Below are positions 62,129 through 64,000 of a stretch of DNA of 64,000 nucleotides, piece after piece. The notes beneath the pieces are model-generated. The model searched no databases. It was given only the letters and a program-made list of their open reading frames with translations, and was not told the DNA's origin. Source of the stretch: Nocardia australiensis. GTDB lineage: Bacteria > Actinomycetota > Actinomycetes > Mycobacteriales > Mycobacteriaceae. The position numbers and the translations under genes were made by a program. The stretch spans positions 186,001-250,000 of the forward strand of contig NZ_JAJFZM010000003.1 of assembly GCF_020733705.1 (NCBI RefSeq), read 5' to 3'. How positions within the stretch are numbered: position 1 is the stretch's first letter; every line of letters begins with the position of its first letter.

Positions 62129-63853
62129 ATGCCACCCCCCGAGACCAGCGCCGCAACCGGCACCGAGGACGTCATCATCGAGACGCATGCGCCGCTCGCG
62201 GACACCGTCACGCCGGATTACCCGCCCAGCGCGCGCGACATGAGCGCAACGTCCGGGCACGGACTCCGGCGGTGGATGCGAACCTCGGCGGATTTCCTCC
62301 GCAGCCCAGAGGGGCACTCCGCGCTACTCGGGTTCTTCGGCGCTGCGATGATCACCTTCGGCGGATTCGGTGCGGGCAGTGTCCGCGAACGCGATCCGAT
62401 CCTCGAGGCAATGCACCTGTCCTGGCTGCGATTCGGCCACGGTTACGCACTGTCGACCATCGTGATCTGGGTCGGCGTGCTGCTGATGATCACCGCGTGG
62501 GTCCGACTCGGCCGGACCACCATCGGCTTCGGGGACAGACCCGACGCGGGTGTCACGCTCAACGAGTTGCGCGCGATCGTCGGTATCTGGATCTTCCCGC
62601 TACTTTTCGCAGCACCGATGTTCAGCCGCGACGCCTACTCGTATCTGGCGCAGGGCGCGCTGTTGCGTGACGGTTTCGACCCGTATCAGGTCGGCCCGGT
62701 CGCCAATCCCGGTGTGCTGCTCGACAATGTGAGTCCCGTTTGGACCACAACCACCGCACCCTACGGTCCGATCTTCCTGCTGCTCGGCCGCGCGATCACC
62801 GCGATCACCGGCGACAACGTGGTGGCCGGGACGATCGCGCTGCGCCTGGTCATGCTGCCGGGGCTGGCACTGATGATGTGGGCGGTGCCATATCTGACCA
62901 AACACCTCGGCGGCAAGCCTGCGGTCGCGCTGTGGTTGGCCGTGCTCAATCCACTGGTGCTCATCCACCTCATCGGCGGCGTACACAACGAAGTGCTCAT
63001 GGTCGGCCTCATGTGCGCGGGAATCGCGCTTGTGCTGGAGCGGCATCATGTTGCGGGGATAGTCGTCGTCGCGATCGGCGTCGCCATCAAGGCCACCGCT
63101 GGGATCGCGCTGCCATTCCTGGTGTGGATCTGGATGTTGCATGAACGAGAGCGCCGGGCGATGGAACGGGCGGCGGCTTCCCCTGGGGCAACACAGGCAC
63201 TCGAAGGTGAGCCCGACGCCGCCCGGCCGAGCGAGGAAATGCCGCATCCCGCAATGATGTTCGCCAGGATCGCGGGGCTCGGGCTCGGCGTATTCGCGGT
63301 GGTGTTCGCGCTGGCCTCACTTGCCGCCGGGGTCGGCATCGGCTGGCTAACCGCGTTGTCGGGGTCGAAGAAGATCGTTAATTGGTTGTCGCTGCCGACG
63401 ATCATGGCGCATGCGACAACCTGGGTAACGCCGTTGACACGGGATTCGGTGCTACCAGTAACCAGGATGATCTGTGCCGTTGCCCTGGTGGCGCTGCTGG
63501 CGTGGACGTGGTGGCGGTTCCGCCACAGTGAGCGCGAGGCCGTGCTCGGCATCGTCATCGCCTTCGTCGGCATTGTTGTCCTCTCGCCCGCCGCGTTGCC
63601 CTGGTATTACTCCTGGCCCCTGGCGTTGGCTGCGGGTTTCGCGCTGTCTACCACCACATTGATGGTGCTGGTCGGCCTGTGCACCTGGCTGATGTTGGTG
63701 TTCCAGCCGGACGGTTCGATCGGGCTCTACAACTTCTGGCACGTCGCCCTCGCGACCTTCGCCGCGGTGGTGGCGGCGCTGTCGCTGCGGAAGGTGGACC
63801 CGCTGCGTTTGCGAGCCAGCCCGGCGGATCCGGCACCGTCACCGCGTCGATGA
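62129..63853 (+). CDS. mptA: Alpha-(1->6)-mannosyltransferase MptA
   Basis: A 574-aa GT-C membrane enzyme that extends the lipomannan backbone from polyprenyl-phosphomannose. About 12 helices; the catalytic loop motif MFSRDAYSYLAQGALLRDGF near residue 167 includes the Asp, followed by GFDPYQVGP. Charged loop of about 45 residues around 350-395. Same place as Rv2174. Its stop overlaps the crtB start (ATGA). Confidence 0.93.
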   Translation: MPPPETSAATGTEDVIIETHAPLADTVTPDYPPSARDMSATSGHGLRRWMRTSADFLRSPEGHSALLGFFGAAMITFGGFGAGSVRERDPILEAMHLSWLRFGHGYALSTIVIWVGVLLMITAWVRLGRTTIGFGDRPDAGVTLNELRAIVGIWIFPLLFAAPMFSRDAYSYLAQGALLRDGFDPYQVGPVANPGVLLDNVSPVWTTTTAPYGPIFLLLGRAITAITGDNVVAGTIALRLVMLPGLALMMWAVPYLTKHLGGKPAVALWLAVLNPLVLIHLIGGVHNEVLMVGLMCAGIALVLERHHVAGIVVVAIGVAIKATAGIALPFLVWIWMLHERERRAMERAAASPGATQALEGEPDAARPSEEMPHPAMMFARIAGLGLGVFAVVFALASLAAGVGIGWLTALSGSKKIVNWLSLPTIMAHATTWVTPLTRDSVLPVTRMICAVALVALLAWTWWRFRHSEREAVLGIVIAFVGIVVLSPAALPWYYSWPLALAAGFALSTTTLMVLVGLCTWLMLVFQPDGSIGLYNFWHVALATFAAVVAALSLRKVDPLRLRASPADPAPSPRR

Positions 63854-64000
63854 CAGGCGCAGGGCCGACCGGCACCAAACCGACAACCGCCGAATTAGCC
63901 GCCGCCTACCGCGTATGCAGGCAGGTCGCCGCCGAACACGGCCGCACCTACTTTCTAGCAACCCGCCTGCTGAGCGCCGAGCGAAGACCGGCGGTGCACG
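63850..64000 (+). CDS. crtB: Phytoene synthase, N-terminal part (cut by window edge)
   Basis: ATG 63850 overlaps the mptA stop. Fifty codons are visible up to the window end without a stop. After a Thr/Gly-rich start comes AAAYRVCRQVAAEHGRTYF and LATRLLSAERRPAVH, the typical N-terminal helix of phytoene/squalene synthases, where the Phe/Leu-x-Ser/Ala pocket binds GGPP. With idsA2 and crtI upstream the CrtB assignment is firm for a partial gene. Confidence 0.85.
   Translation, partial: MTGAGPTGTKPTTAELAAAYRVCRQVAAEHGRTYFLATRLLSAERRPAVH

Overview
The window reads as a chromosomal segment of a mycolate-containing actinobacterium, most likely a Nocardia species (genus inferred). Reasons: high GC with GTG/TTG starts; a single arabinosyltransferase (Emb), MptA and LppM of the lipoarabinomannan/lipomannan pathway; an Mtb12-type antigen; CtpE; an actinobacterial division cluster without ftsA; and an ileS gene behind an ultrashort-stem T-box. 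I see no rRNA, tRNA, CRISPR array, prophage or intact insertion sequence.

Layout. (1) 1-7449: acetate/short-chain carboxylate uptake: a LytS/LytTR two-component pair, a small membrane protein and a symporter, then a DUF485 protein, a second ActP-like symporter and acetyl-CoA synthetase. (2) 7701-16548: a Tat-type Rieske lipoprotein, a VOC protein, a lipoprotein, lspA-rluD-hypothetical, phzF, ctpE and rarD. (3) 16700-23963: emb, an mtb12-like lipoprotein, dinB (DinX type), galU and an NlpC/P60 hydrolase. (4) 24301-25140: a non-coding repeat block. (5) 25197-49562, all minus strand: mraZ-rsmH-ftsL-like-pbpB-murE-murF-mraY-murD-ftsW-murG-murC-ftsQ-ftsZ-pgeF-yggS-sepF-yggT-wag31, a small membrane protein, then T-box-ileS. 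Most junctions are ATGA/GTGA overlaps. Three junctions carry mini-ORFs of 14-27 codons, two of them clearly related to each other. (6) 49563-51844: MraZ boxes, a perfect 27-bp hairpin, DUF3040, a HEPN-domain protein and an Rv2170-like acetyltransferase. (7) 51888-64000: the lppM-metF-idsA2-mptA block known from mycobacteria, with carotenoid genes set between its members: a CrtD/CrtO-like oxidoreductase, CruF, a CruG-like glycosyltransferase, CrtI, and the first 50 codons of CrtB at the window edge. A second copy of the repeat block lies at 56309-56880.

How the genes work together. The left operons import acetate and activate it. The central cluster builds peptidoglycan precursors and the septum and places the polar growth marker Wag31. 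Emb, MptA and LppM serve the mycolate-type envelope. The carotenoid genes predict C40 synthesis from GGPP through phytoene to a desaturated, hydrated and probably glycosylated end group.

The points I would look at first are the related mini-ORFs before yggS and sepF (with a possible third before mraY), the two copies of the hairpin-plus-tandem-unit intergenic element, the carotenoid/lipoglycan interleaving, and the three exact 10-nt-phased MraZ boxes.
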